From Letharia columbiana (Eukaryota > Ascomycota > Lecanoromycetes > Lecanorales > Parmeliaceae): a stretch of DNA of 64,000 bases. Shown here piece after piece: positions 11,791-23,687 of this stretch. The stretch lies in contig NW_023501036.1 of assembly GCF_014066305.1 (NCBI RefSeq), forward strand, positions 2,057,501 to 2,121,500, read 5' to 3'. The notes under the pieces are model-generated. The model was not told where the DNA came from. It was given only the letters and a program-made list of their open reading frames with translations, and searched no databases. Both the position numbers and the translations under genes were made by a program. How positions within the stretch are numbered: the first letter of the stretch is position 1; every line of letters starts with the position of its first letter.

Positions 11791-12406
11791 ATGTCGCAAT
11801 CTTTTCTCAACCAGCTACTCAACAATCCCGAGAACCGCGTACAATCGGAACAAGGCGAACAATGCAGTATCTGTCTTGAAGAGTACGATACACTAAACAC
11901 ATCGACCGGAACGATCGAGTGTCAAATCCGCCTACCCTGCAACCACAGCATAGGCTCATTATGCGTCGTCACCTGGCTTCAAACAGGCAAAAATTGCCCC
12001 GTCTGCCGGGCAGTATTCTTCGGTGCTGCATCCCTACCGGCTACCACCAGAAGGGACGACGGACCAGGAGTGCCCTTGAGCGAGTCTCAGGGAAACGAAT
12101 CCCCAGCCCTCTTCGTGGCGGACATTTTCCACAACCTCGATTTTCCCCGCAGGCCCGCAGGGCCATGTTCCTACGCAGATCCTAAGGTTGGCAACATCAA
12201 TGGCCAGCCGCTTCACGGAATTCCCCAACGGCCAAGCCTTTTCTACACGCTGCGTCGCCGCCGTCAACATTTACATGGCCGCACGTATCTGGGGTCGAAG
12301 CTTAGATCTGAGGGACATCGCGCGAGCAGCCGGCATCGAGGTGCATGAGGTGACGCATCTTTATCAAATTATGTACCCGCTTCGAAACCAACTGACTCGC
12401 ATGTAG
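11791..12406 (+). CDS. RING-finger protein with TFIIB-like cyclin-fold C-terminus (exon structure unresolved)
   Basis: The ATG at 11791 opens MSQSFLNQLLNNPENRV, then a RING-like finger: CSIC, LPCNHSIGSLC, then NCPVC. The ligand usually found two or three residues after the first His is Gly here, so one metal site may be altered, though small fungal RING proteins often vary at this point. A second frame, about 12150-12406, carries VNIYMAARIWGRSLDLRDIA, AGIEVHEVTHLYQIMYPLR. This is like the second cyclin repeat of TFIIB (AAIYMAS...EIGDIAGV...YRLIYP). Joining the two needs an intron or a one-base shift between about 12070 and 12180. Candidate acceptors CCCCGCAG (12152), CCCGCAG (12160) and ACGCAG (12178) exist, but no good donor. 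A RING E3 ligase role is inferred only. Confidence 0.65.
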
Positions 12407-13583
12407 ATTCTTGGGCAACGTGGTAGTTCAAGGGGGCAGAGGGAGTAATTTCAACCCACTTGAGTGATATGCACACGCTTGGTTAGAAAATACAAACAGC
12501 ACTGTTGCAGTTTATCCATTTCCTAATCATGTCTTTTAAGGCAAGAATACTGTTTAAAAAGATAAATCGAATTTGATTTTCAACAACCCTCCTCTTGTAA
12601 TCGCCTGTGTTGATTATAGAGCCGTATGGAATGATTTTTGTCACCTAAGATGAAGTGCCTCTTCGCAATTTGCGGTCCTCTCGTTATGTAATGCGGCAGA
12701 TAAACTCATTCGATTTCAATTTGCATGGAACGAATAGAGATTGCGGGCTCACTCAAGGATAGTGAAGAAGGATCATCGATTTGCTCTAATCGTATGGGAA
12801 ACGCTACACTTAAGCTTTTCCCTACGATTAATGTATCTGGCGTATCTTTTCAAAGCTGGAAGTCCTAATTTAGCTCAATTCTGCTATTCTGCAGTGATAA
12901 AGCCTAGATAACGAAAGTAAGAAGTTCAACATATGATGAGCTGCTGACAAATGTCGATCAATCTGTGCACAAGAGGTTGAAGCAGAGGACTCTCTCGATC
13001 ATCAGAAGACGGAACAAAAAAAAGACCACCCTACAGAGGTAGAACTCCCCAGCTCATAACGACGATCGTGGTCCCGACAGCAACCTACTGCCGACCACCA
13101 GATCTCCTCAACTCAATTTGGTTGTGATTGAAGAACCGTTGACGGAGACGACGCCCGATATGCCATTCGAGGACGTTCCCAAAAGCTCCACTCGGGATTA
13201 CCGCGGCTGTAGATGAATGGTACCTTTATAAAGAACACTCGAGCTCCATGGTCACCCAGGAATCTTGACCTGGAGATAGCTCCATCTTTCCAAAAGAGGA
13301 GTTTCAATGAGAATTGACGGTCTTTCCAAATCAAAGCGGTATTTAAGATTCCGACTCGAGTTTTACAAGTTCATTTTTTGTTATCAGATATTCCTACTCT
13401 CTTAACCTAAAGTACAGCTGCGAAAGAACCCCAACGGGCAGTCCCGCTAGGGTAAGATTAGTACGACAGGGGACTGCTGGTGGGGAACCGTCCGTAGCTG
13501 AGTAAGAGCCCCACGACTTTACAACGGCGGTACAACGGACTTTTTCTCCTATTCTTCTTCATTCCTCCATCTTTTACATCAGC
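12407..13583. other. Gene-free stretch, promoter side of the split gene
   Basis: No supported gene. The last 40 bases before 13584 are pyrimidine-rich with TTCTTCTTCATTCCTCC, like a fungal leader. It includes the hairpin at 13428-13489. Confidence 0.45.
13428..13489. repeat. Imperfect inverted repeat upstream of the split gene
   Basis: ACCCCAACGGGCAGTCCC and GGGACTGCTGGTGGGG pair over about 15 of 18 positions around a 25-base loop, about 95 bases before the ATG. It could form in the 5' leader. Role unknown. Confidence 0.5.
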
Positions 13584-14230
13584 ATGGGTGTCCTTGTACG
13601 ACTCATTGGCTCTGGTGTTGGCCTTGCAGCCGAAGCCATCGCTTCAAAGAAACAGAGATCGCGCTCAAACTCCCCTGGAGCTAATCTGTCCCCCCAAGCC
13701 TCTGCCTCGAGCACCAGGGATATAGGACCTTCCTCTTCAAGCAACAAGAGCGAGAAGAAATCTTCAAAAGCGCGTGAGGCACACGAAGACTTTGAAGAAC
13801 CACCGCCAGCCTACGAACAAGTTGTCGAAGTACCCGAAGAGCGGGCAGACGAGCTCATCGCAGATGGGAAAGCGTTGCCCTTGGACGAGAAACACGGTCC
13901 AAGTCAGGAAAGAGAGGGCCACGAAGATGACAGCGACAGCGACAGCGAGGGCGACGAAGCGAATTGGGCTCTTGACGAAGCAGCCGAAGAAGTCGCAACG
14001 CCCGGAGCCGAAGATCCCAAGCTCAAGTACGGAATGATGGCACAGCCGACGATCGAATCGTTCAGCGCGGTGGTGATGTCGAAATGCCCGCCTCTGAAAC
14101 ACCCGACAAATCCGCTGCAACGACCTGTTATCATTCCGCAGCGAAGACCCGGCGCTCGAGACCGCGGCTTCATCCACGCTTACTCGCCGGACCTCGCCGA
14201 AAAAGGCATTTCCGAAGAAGCTTTCCTATC
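13584..14230 (+). pseudogene. 5' half of the split membrane-protein gene
   Basis: The ATG follows a pyrimidine-rich leader. The part codes for MGVLVRLIGSGVGLAAEAIA, a Ser-rich linker, an acidic stretch with PPPAYEQV and DDSDSDSEGDEANWALDEA, and the conserved block RPVIIPQRRPGARDRGFIHA up to ISEEAFLS. At 14230 it runs into a transposon and the frame reads on to a stop at 14264, which would add a short foreign tail. The rest of the gene is at 9025-8119 on the other strand. The TTTCCTATC at the break is the same coding sequence found at the other half, repeated as the target-site duplication. Promoter and start are intact, so a truncated protein of about 226 residues without the membrane part could still be made. 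Confidence 0.88.
14221..14230. repeat. Target-site duplication A, copy 2 (inverted)
   Basis: CTTTCCTATC is the reverse complement of 9026-9035. Confidence 0.9.
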
Positions 14231-15144
14231 GGGCGAATTACTAATTCATACCCCGAAAGTATAGATCCTTACCGAATCATACCTCTAATTACTGAATTAT
14301 ACCCCTATATCAAATTTCACTTAAATATAAGATATAATTCGATAATTTGCCATTACTTGGGGTATAATTTAATAAGAATTTATACTTGCTATAGTAATCT
14401 ATTTAAGTGGTTTACTTATAGATATAGCTAGATATTTATTAGAAATTATTTCTTTAAGGCCCCTACGGAGGCCTAAATAAGGATATTTATAGTATAAAGT
14501 ATAGGATAATCTAGATATTTAAGAGAGCCTCGAAAGCGTTTTCGAGGTAGTAAACTATTAATAGCGATCTCTACGGAGGCTCTACGAAGGCCTTATAAAG
14601 ATAAATATTTAGGTTTAAATAGAGATATTCTAGCTATTAAGCGTAGATACTCTCGAGATTAATCTTTTTAACTAAGTTACTAATAATAATATTTATAATA
14701 ATACGCTTAATAGCTAGAATACTCTTATTTAAACTTAAATATTTACTCTTATAAGATCTTTATAAGATCTTCGTAGGGCCTTTATAGAGGTCGCTATTAA
14801 TATAAATCTTATAAATCTTAAAGCGTAAGGTGTAATTTAACCTTCAAGCAGTCGAAATTATCTTCACTCGACTTTTATCTAATATTTTCAGATTAATAGA
14901 ATTCTTATTAAATACGATTAGAGAAAATCTCTTACTTTTATAATTAGATAAGCTAGATCGCGAATTATCTTCTTTATAGTTTAAGGCTACTTTAATAACT
15001 TATTAAATCATACCTTAAGCAATAGCAAATTACCGAATTATACCCTATATTTGAATATGATTTAATATAGGGATATGATTCGGTAATTAGGGGTATGATT
15101 CGGTAAGGATTCGTACTTTCGGGGTATGATTCGGTAATTTGCCC
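14231..15144. mobile_element. Mutator-like miniature element, copy 2 (914 bp)
   Basis: This is the same element as copy 1 in opposite orientation and almost equal length, with GGGC...GCCC ends and repeated ATTCGGTA/TACCCC units. It is more AT-shifted than copy 1 in the middle. The outer ends stay readable. No coding capacity. Confidence 0.88.
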
Positions 15145-15154
15145 TTTGCATGCT
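15145..15154. repeat. Target-site duplication B, copy 2 (inverted)
   Basis: TTTGCATGCT is the reverse complement of 9949-9958. Confidence 0.9.
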
Positions 15155-15396
15155 AATGCTCCACAATTCATCCGATTGACCTTACAGTCCTTGAGCTTTC
15201 CGCTCCTTATGATTGATACAATACATCGCCAGGACGATCTTCTATCCCACTTAGATACGTTACACAAACGGGAAAGATAGCGAACTCGAGCCCGATCTTC
15301 GTCCTCGTCTCCGGTGCTTGACACCTTTCCACTGCTTACTAAATTTCCCTCAGCTACTAGCGGCGCCATTGAGCCGCGCAATGCCTCCCTCTTTCC

Positions 15397-16830
15397 CTAA
15401 CACCGGACCCAGCAATCAATCTGTTTCTTCTACAATCGGTGACCAGTTTCAGCTTCTAAGAACGCCTCGCTTGGAGAATAGAAGTGAGTTACACATACCG
15501 CATCAGTGTCCCCATATTCGCGTCCACACACTGGACCATCCTTTGGCTCCCATCCTCCATCCGTGCAACTCACCACCCCCGTCGTGGTATTACTGGTCCA
15601 GCTCAAATCTCCCTGGGTGAACTGGATATAATCGCCTTCATGCTCTCCTGTTATCATGATAGCCAGCCCTAGCCGAGGTTGGAATGAATAGGTGTCTCCG
15701 ACGTTGATAGGCATGCCCAAAGGATAGGTGTAGTTGATCGCCGTCTCGCCAATGGTGTCCCCGTTGCCGTTTGCCATACTCACATTTGCAAACAAGTCGG
15801 AGCTTTCGGCTCCACAAAGTTCATACTCGTCGACGTGAATCTTGCAGGTGCTGGTAGCAGAGACTTGCGTGGCTGTGGCTGTGCTCGAGGGAGCTTCTGG
15901 CGGGGACGTTCCCCTAAACTCGGTCCACAGGCTCGCGTCAGGTGTGGCGTTGGGGATGTCCGGGTTGCTTGGAGCCACGAAAGATGCAGGAAGTACGGTG
16001 CTAAAGTTGACAGGTGGGTAGAGATCGGCCTCCGTGGTGGACGAGGAGGATATGAAACCGGACTGTGCTTGATATACCTTGCGAGGAACGGGCGGAAAGA
16101 CAGATCTAAACCATTCTTGGATATATATCGCTGAATGCCATAACAGTCAGGGTGGCTCTCATGCATGGGTGTAAACGCAGCTCGTGGGAGGACAATAATC
16201 ATGCGGGATCATCGGAATAGAAGGTGTGCAAGTCCGGGAATCACACGCTAACGAAAAGTTTTTGAACCTATCAAGGCAGGACGTGATTCAAGGAACATAA
16301 TCACTCACATAGGGCGGCACAGCCATAGGAGTCAGCTATGGAGGCTATTTTCAGCAATTCAGTCATTCGCAGTCATCCGACACATTGACTTACGAGTGAC
16401 ATAAGACCAGTAGGCCCCCTTCAACTTGGCCTGGTCCCAAATGGATTGAGGGCCGTTTGCATAATCCCTAGTATTTGGTTGAACCACTGTGGAGTCGAAG
16501 TGGTAGGTTTCGTGATACAAGATCGTTGCTCGATTCTCATAGAAGTTCTCCAAGATGTTCTTCTCAGCTGATGGGTTAGGCATTTTGGATACACTCCTGA
16601 TTGTGTCCATGAGCGTGGGTTGGGCAAAGTAGAGTTCGCACAAGGTTATGTAGTGATTCGTCCAGAATGTTCCGACTTGGCTATGTGTATAGCCGGCAGA
16701 CAGTGGATATTTAGTGCAATAATCTTGGTGCCAGTCATAACAATAGAAGTACAAATACGTGCTACGAGGTGCGTTCTCGGTGTCGAGAGCATGGCGTCTT
16801 GCAATGTTGTCCCCAATGATTTGCCTGAAG
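15397..16830 (-). pseudogene. Secreted HEXXH metallopeptidase, 3' block of a doubly interrupted gene
   Basis: Minus-strand exons are 16830-16394, a 27 nt micro-exon 16335-16309, 16130-15499 and 15429-15397. All join in phase across GT-AG introns of 58, 178 and 69 nt. The active-site motif is ILYHETYHF (HEXXH), followed by VTPDSYG. That spacing resembles fungal lysine-specific or deuterolysin-like (M35-type) zinc peptidases, in which an Asp after HEXXH is the third ligand. A Ser/Thr-rich linker and a Cys-rich tail with GGWEPKDGPVCGREYGDTDA follow; the last exon ends CWVRC. Together with 17763-17550 and 31680-31473 the coding length is 1,551 nt (516 residues). The function would be extracellular protein breakdown. 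As it stands the gene cannot make the full protein. Confidence 0.85.
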
Positions 16831-16839
16831 TTCAAGTCC
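16831..16839. repeat. Target-site duplication of miniature element copy 3, left
   Basis: TTCAAGTCC stands before the element and again at 17550-17558 after it. It is exonic peptidase sequence (minus strand GGACTTGAA, coding DLN). Confidence 0.92.
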
Positions 16840-17549
16840 GGGCGAATTACTAATTCATACCCCAAAAGTATGGATCCTTACCGAATCATACCCCTAATTA
16901 CTGAATCATACCCCTACACCAAATTTCACCTAAATATGGGGTATGATTCGGTAATTTGCTATTGCTTGGGGTATGATTTGATGAGGATCTTAAATGATAG
17001 CTTTCTGATATGAGAGGGTTTAATGAAGTTAATGGTAGCGGTAGGCTTACTGAGCGTCTGGTAGTAGTCGTCGACTTTTTTGACGGTGGTATTTACGCTG
17101 CGGGCGGGGTTCGGGGCGAGGTTTGACCCCCGAAGCTTACCCCACCCCGTTGCGCAGCGTAGTAGGAATTATTCCTTCGGGGGCCCTACGAGGCCCTACG
17201 GGGCCTATAGGACCCGAATAGGGGTGTCTGCAGCGTGAAGTGCGGACACCCCCGGGCTCGAAATTTCGCCCACTCGGCTTTCGTCTGATGTTTTTAGGCT
17301 GATAGAATTCTCATCAAATGCGGTCGGAGAAACTCCCTTATTTCTATGATCGAATAAGCCAGATCACGGATTATCTCCTTCGTAGTTTAGGCCACTTTGA
17401 TAACTTACCAAATCATACCCCAAGCAATGGCAAATTACCGAATCATACCCCATATTTGGGTGTGATTTGGTGTAGGGGTATGATTCGGTAATTAGGGGTA
17501 TGATTCGGTAAGGATTCGTACTTTCGGGGTATGATTCGGTAATTTGCCC
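16840..17549. mobile_element. Mutator-like miniature element, copy 3 (710 bp)
   Basis: GGGC...GCCC ends, the same TTACCGAATCATACCCC arrays, and a perfect 9 bp target duplication. It is shorter than copies 1 and 2 and its interior is GC-rich (around 17095-17270), so it is a separate subtype. It shows little RIP. It sits inside a peptidase exon. Confidence 0.92.
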
Positions 17550-17763
17550 TTCAAGTCCCAGGGAAGGGAGCCGCCTGTGCTGGCTACATTATTCCCAAAG
17601 TAATTGATCATCGCCGTGGAAAAAGCGCCGCCGGGAACATATCTCTGTTGAGCTTGATCCAGGAGGCTTGCGTCGTACCATGCTGCTTCTATGGCATATT
17701 GTTGTTGGATTGAACAACGACTGTCCAGAAATTTCTTAGACAGTGCCGTGTTAGCGGACGGCT
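17550..17763 (-). pseudogene. Secreted metallopeptidase, middle block between two insertions
   Basis: This 214 nt piece of exon starts on the minus strand with GAGCCGTCC (EPSANTALSKKFLDSRC) and reads QQQYAIEAAWYDASLLDQAQ to GGSLPWDLN. The LTR composite lies on its 5' side and the 710 bp element on its 3' side. Both joins keep frame: LTIDS|EPSAN at the CGCTG duplication and LPWDLN|FRQII at the TTCAAGTCC duplication. Confidence 0.88.
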
Positions 17764-17768
17764 CGCTG
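17764..17768. repeat. 5 bp target-site duplication of the LTR composite, left
   Basis: CGCTG here and at 31473-31477 flank the outer LTRs, as made by a copia-type integrase. Confidence 0.9.
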
Positions 17769-17917
17769 TGTTGGAATTCGGATCACGTGACTCTTGGCGT
17801 CTTGGCGATCACGTGACATGGTTATATAATACGCCTTAGCGTATTTATATCTAATCGCTCTTTTCTTTATAGTAACTTTATAATTAATAATTAAATATCT
17901 TATCTTATATTTCTATA
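17769..17917 (+). repeat. Left (5') LTR
   Basis: It begins TGTTGGAATTCGG. The first 50 or so bases are almost unmutated. From about 17820 on, C and G are replaced by T and A relative to the right LTR; the end TTTCCACA has become TTTCTATA, two CpA-to-TpA changes. Confidence 0.9.
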
Positions 17918-20900
17918 GATTATAAGCTTAAACTCTACTTAGTAATTATTATATTATAATTACTATTTATCTTTATAACTATAATTACTCTTAGACTTTT
18001 AATATCTATTTTATAATATCTAAAATTTATTATATAAAGATAGTAATAGCTATAGAGATATTCTTTTAATCTTTTTAATAAAAATATTTTTTTCTTTTAA
18101 AATAATTATAAATTTAAATAAGTATAATTAATTAATAATATAAGAGATTAAAAATTATTTTTATCTTTATTTTAAGTAAGCTAAGATATATTATCTTTAA
18201 TCGAAATATTAAATTTATTAAATTTATTAAATATATAATTATATCGTTATATAATTAAGTTATATTATTAAGATTCTTTAAATTTTATTAACTTTCGCTA
18301 AATTAGAATATTTAATTTTATTAAAAATAAAATTATTTTATATTAATATTAATTTTAAAATTATATATTAATTATTAAATTAATAGCTATTAATTAAAAG
18401 TAATTAAATACTAATATTAATAATCTAATTATAATCTAGAATATTTTAAAATTAATATTATTATCTCTTAATATATTTATAAATTTATTAAAATTAAAAT
18501 AATAAGAATATTTTATTAATATTAGCTTTTAAGCCTTTAAAAGTCTTTTAAAGAAAAAAATTAAGACTCTATTATCGAATTCTTTTTCTATATTTATTTA
18601 TATTTTATTATTATAATTATAAAATTAGAATAATTTTTAAAGTTTTATAATAGTAATTAGCGATATAAATATTTTAAATTTAAATTTTTAAATAAATAAT
18701 ATAAGAAGAATATTAATTTCTCTCTAAGAAGAAGATCTATATATTTATAATAATTATACTTTATATAATTCTATTAGAAATTAGTTTTTATTTATAAATT
18801 ATTTTTATTATTAAATATTAAATATTTTAATTATATCGTCTATATCTATCGTAATTTTATATATAAATATTTTTTATTCTTTATATAAGAATTTAAAATT
18901 TAAAGGCGATAGTTAATTAATATTAATAAGATTTTTAAAAATTTTAATAATAATTAAAGTATTTATTCTACTTTCGCTACTTTATTAAATAATAATTTTA
19001 TTAATTTTAAATTCGAAGTTAGTAAAGATATATTTAGCTTTATAAATAATATTAAATTATTTAATTTTTATATTAAAATATTTATTATATTTACTTTAAA
19101 GCTATTTTTAGAATCTTTTTTTAATTTTATAATCTTATTTAAAATAGTAATTAAATTATTATTATTATTATTATTATTACTCTTTTTATTAATATTCTAT
19201 ATATCTTTATATAGATTATTTTCTAATAATAATAAATTTAAATAATTAATTATAGTACTTTATAATTAAGATTTAATCTTAATTTAATAAAAATAATTTT
19301 CCTCTAATTTTTATTTTTATTTTAGAATTTAATATAAGATATATTAGATAAAGATAAGATATTAAAAATTAATTAATATTTAATAATCTTTTATTTTTTA
19401 TTAAAATTATTAAGTTTAAAATTTATATAATTATTTTCTAATATCTTAAATATAATAATTATTAGTTTATCGAGATTAATTATAATAATAAATTTTTTTT
19501 AAATAATATTTAATATTATCGCTAAATATTATAAGTTTAAAAGATTTAAACTTTATATAGAGTTAATTCATTAATTACTTAATATTACTCTTATCTTTTA
19601 AAAAGATATTTATTAATATAAAAAGAACTTTTATAAGATTATTATTAAAATTATTAATTTATATAAATCGCTCGCTTTATTAAAGCTTTTTTTAATTTAA
19701 GTTATTTAACTCTTTTTATAAAATTTAAAAACTCTTTTAATATCTTTATAATAATTTATATCTAGATTTATAAGCTATATAATGATAAGATTATTAAATT
19801 TAATAAAATTATTTATATCGCGATAAATAAAGAGATTTATTTACTATTATTTAAAGACGATAATATCGCTATATATACTATTTATAATAAAAATAATAAA
19901 AATAAAAATAAATAATTTATTAAATATTATAAAATTAATAATTCGAAAATTAATTACGTAATTTACTCTTTATATAAAATTATTAAATATAAATTTAAAT
20001 ATTTCTTTATTAAATATTAGACTAAGTTCTCTTATCTAAAATTTAAAAAGTTTATATTAAATAAGAAAAAAAAGAAGAAGACTTAAATCGTTACGATTAA
20101 TTTTAATAATATAAAGAAAAGTTTTAATATTAAGCGTAAGCGTATTAAAGAGATATTTTTTAACATCTTTATTTTAGAGAAGAATAAATATTTTAATATT
20201 AACTATATCTTTTTAAAAGAATTAGATTTAATTATATATTATATTAATTTTAATTCTAATAATTTTAATATTTTTAATATAATTAATAATAAGAAAGTTA
20301 TTAATTTAATAATTAATAATTTTAATTTAAAGTATAATTTAATAATAGCTAATTTTATTAAGTTATACTTTTTATATAGTAATAAACTCTAATTACTTTT
20401 ACTATTTCTTTATTAATTATTTAATATTTAATATTTATAAAAAGATTTATTTTTATTCTATTTATAATATTAAAGATAATTAAGTTTAACTTTTTAACTA
20501 TAATATTATTAGCTTAAATTACTCTATTTAAAATAAATATATAAATATTATTTTATTTAATATCTTATATATATTTAATATAAATATTAATTTTCTTTTT
20601 ATTAATAAACTCTTAAATATTAATATTATAATTATTTTTTATAAAATTAATTACGCTTTAATTAAAGATAATTTAAAGCTTATAAATACTTATAATCGAG
20701 ATTTATTCTTTTTTAATCTCTAAAATAATTTAAATAATATTTTAATAATATATAATATTTTTTTAAACTCGATTTATTAACTCTAATATATTTATATAAA
20801 TTATTTAAATTAATAAAATTTAAATAAACTTTTCTCTATAATAATAGATATAAATTCTATTAAAAATATTATAAATAAATATATTTATAAGTACTATATT

Positions 20901-22399
20901 ATAAGATATTAAAAGATTATCTCTTATATTAATTCTATTATATCTAATATATAATTAAATAAATTTATTTATAATAATTTTATAGAGTTTTTATTTTTTA
21001 TTAATTTTAATAACTATAAATATTTTATAATATTTAAAAATAATTTTATCTTCTATTTTAAAGTTTATTATATTTATTATAAGAGTAAAATCTTCGCTAT
21101 ATTTTTATAATTTAAAATTTATCTTAAATTATATAATTATAAAATCTTTTATATTTATCTTAATAATAAGAGTAAATATATATTTAAAGTTTTTTTTAAT
21201 TATCTTACTTTATTAGATATTAAATAGAAATTTATTATCTTTAATAATTTTTAAATAAATAATATAACTAAGTATTTTAAATAAATCTTATTATATAAAA
21301 TATATTTTATTTTTTTAAATTTTAATCTTAATAAATCTTTTTAATTTTAAATTATTATTATTATTAATTATTTAATAATATAATTATCTAATATTAAAAC
21401 TATTATAATTTCTTTTAAAATCTTTTATTAATAAAAGTTTATTTTTTTCTACTTATATATAATTAATTCTATTATTTATATAATAAAAAAAATTTAAAAA
21501 AAATTTATAAATTAAAATAAAAAGTATATATTATTAGAGTATAAGAGAGAGTATATCTTTCGATTATATAATCTTATAAAAATAATAATTATTTATATTA
21601 ATAATATATACTTTATAAAAAAATAATTTCTAATTATAGATTTAAAAGAAAAAATTAAAATTTATAAATATTTAAATAAATAATAATATTTAATAGTATT
21701 AATATTCGCTATAGAGAAGATATTAAATAAGTAATATATTATTAATATTTTAAAAGATATTAAATTTAAAGAAATATTAGAAAATATTATATTTATAATT
21801 AAAATAGTTATTAAATTTTTAATAATTTTTAAATTTTTAATATTTATAAAATTAAAATTAAATTTTTTATAGTTAATTAATAAGCTAGCGTTTTCGTGAA
21901 GATTTATATAAAAATTTTTAATATAATATATCTAATTAATTATATAAAAATTTTTAATTTAAAAATTTTTAATATAAAATTTTTAATTTATTTAATTAAA
22001 TATTATATTTATATTTATATTAATAATTTAATTTATATTATTTATATAAAAAATTTTCTTAAATTTAAATTTAATATTTATTATTATTAAAATTATATAA
22101 ATTATTCGCGAAGATTATTAATTAAATATTATTTAAAAAATAGTATATAATTATTTAAATCTTATAATTTTAAATCTATAAAATCTATTCTCTAATTCTC
22201 TTTTAAATTTTTTTATAAAATTTATTCTACTTATAAACTATATTAATAAATTAAATATTTTTAAATTTATTATTTATAAGTAAATTATATCTAATTAATT
22301 ATTTTAAATAAATTAAAAACTTTTTATAAAAATAAATATAATTTTTTTATAAATAATAATACTTAATATCTTATTTAGACGTCTTTTAAAACTTATATT
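17918..22399 (+). other. RIP-degraded leader, gag, protease and integrase region of copia copy 1
   Basis: The sequence is almost purely A/T and no protein motif can be read with confidence. Its place between the 5' LTR and the reverse transcriptase is where gag, protease and integrase lie in copia elements. It reappears in reverse complement at 24500-29370. Open frames here, such as 21896-22090, are by-products of composition. Confidence 0.6.
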
Positions 22400-23687
22400 T
22401 TAAAAAATAAATAAATTTATATCTTAAAATAAGATCTTAATAAAAAAAATATTTATTATAAAATATATTAAATTATTTAAAAATTTAAATAATAGAAGAG
22501 CTATAATTATTATAATACTTTTATATTAATAATAAAATTTATAAATTATAAAATAATCTTTATCTTTATAATTATTTTAAATTAAAATCTAAAATAAATA
22601 AATATTAAAATTATCTTTTTATATAATAATATAAAAATAGAAATTTATATATATTAATTTAATAATTTTAATAAAAATAATATTAAGATTTATAAGTTAA
22701 ATAAAATACTTTATAATTTAAAATAATTCTTTTAAATTTAATATTAATATTTTTTAAAATATATAAAAAAGCTAAATCTTCTCTCTATTAAATTAAATAA
22801 TAATATATTTATAAATCTTAAAAAAGAGTATTATTATAGCGCTTTATATTAATAATATCTTAATTATTAATTTAAATAAAATTGAGATTTAATAGATTAA
22901 GAAGAAATTTAATATAAAGTTTTATATATTAAATTTAAAATTATATATCTACTATTTAAATATAATTATTAAAAAAAATTATTATAGCGATATTTTTTAT
23001 TTAAAATAAGAGATTTATATTATTTAGTTTTTAAATTATTTTAATTATTAAAATCTTACTCTAGTATTAATATCTTTTAAAATTAATTATAAATTAATTT
23101 TTATCGAAAAGAATTATATCGCTTTAAAGAAATTATAAAAGAATTATTAATCTATAATTAGATTTCTTATATATACTATACTCGATATTTATCTTCATAT
23201 TATTAATATAATATTATTAATAAATTATTATTTAATTAACTCGACTTTAACGTATTAGAATATAATTATTTAAATCTTTTAATATCTAAAAAATATAATT
23301 TATTATAAATTTATATATAAAGATTTTTTTAAGAACTTATTAATAATATTAATTCTAATTAAATTAATAATATAACTTAAAAATTTATATCTAATTATTT
23401 TTTTAATATAAAAAATAATATAATTAATTAATTATCTAAGTATTAAACTATTATAATATTATTTATTTATAAAATAGAGTATATTAATTAAATATAAATT
23501 ATTAAAAAAATAATTTAATTAAAAAATCTATTTAATTAACTTTTTTATTTTAACGATATAAATTTTAAAGTTATTATTATTTTCGATAATAATTAAAGTA
23601 TAATTATCTTTATAAAGAACGCTTAATTCTATACTCGTACTAAATATATTAATATTACTTATTATTTTATTAATAATATCGCGTAAA
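22400..23687 (+). pseudogene. Copia reverse transcriptase and RNase H remnant (copy 1)
   Basis: Decayed but ordered motifs: KIYKLNKILYNLK* at 22685 (from the LYGLKQ motif), YINNIL at 22845-22862 (from the catalytic YVDD motif, Asp codons changed to Asn by G-to-A), LIYTILDIYLHII at 23166 (the region before the RNase H), and DNN*SIII then FYTRTKYINITYYFINNIA at 23585-23687 (the RNase H end). Stops stand where Gln codons are expected. RNase H after reverse transcriptase, and the form of the last motif, are those of Ty1/copia. Confidence 0.85.

Noticed and set aside
14084..14431. Open frame of 115 codons crossing from the gene into the transposon
   Set aside because: It is in the wrong frame for the gene and reads through terminal repeats of the element. 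The same kind of frame appears at every copy (for example 16759-17013).
21896..22090. Open frame of 64 codons in the AT-rich block
   Set aside because: Almost only Ile, Leu, Asn, Lys, Tyr and Phe. It is a product of base composition in RIP-degraded retrotransposon DNA.
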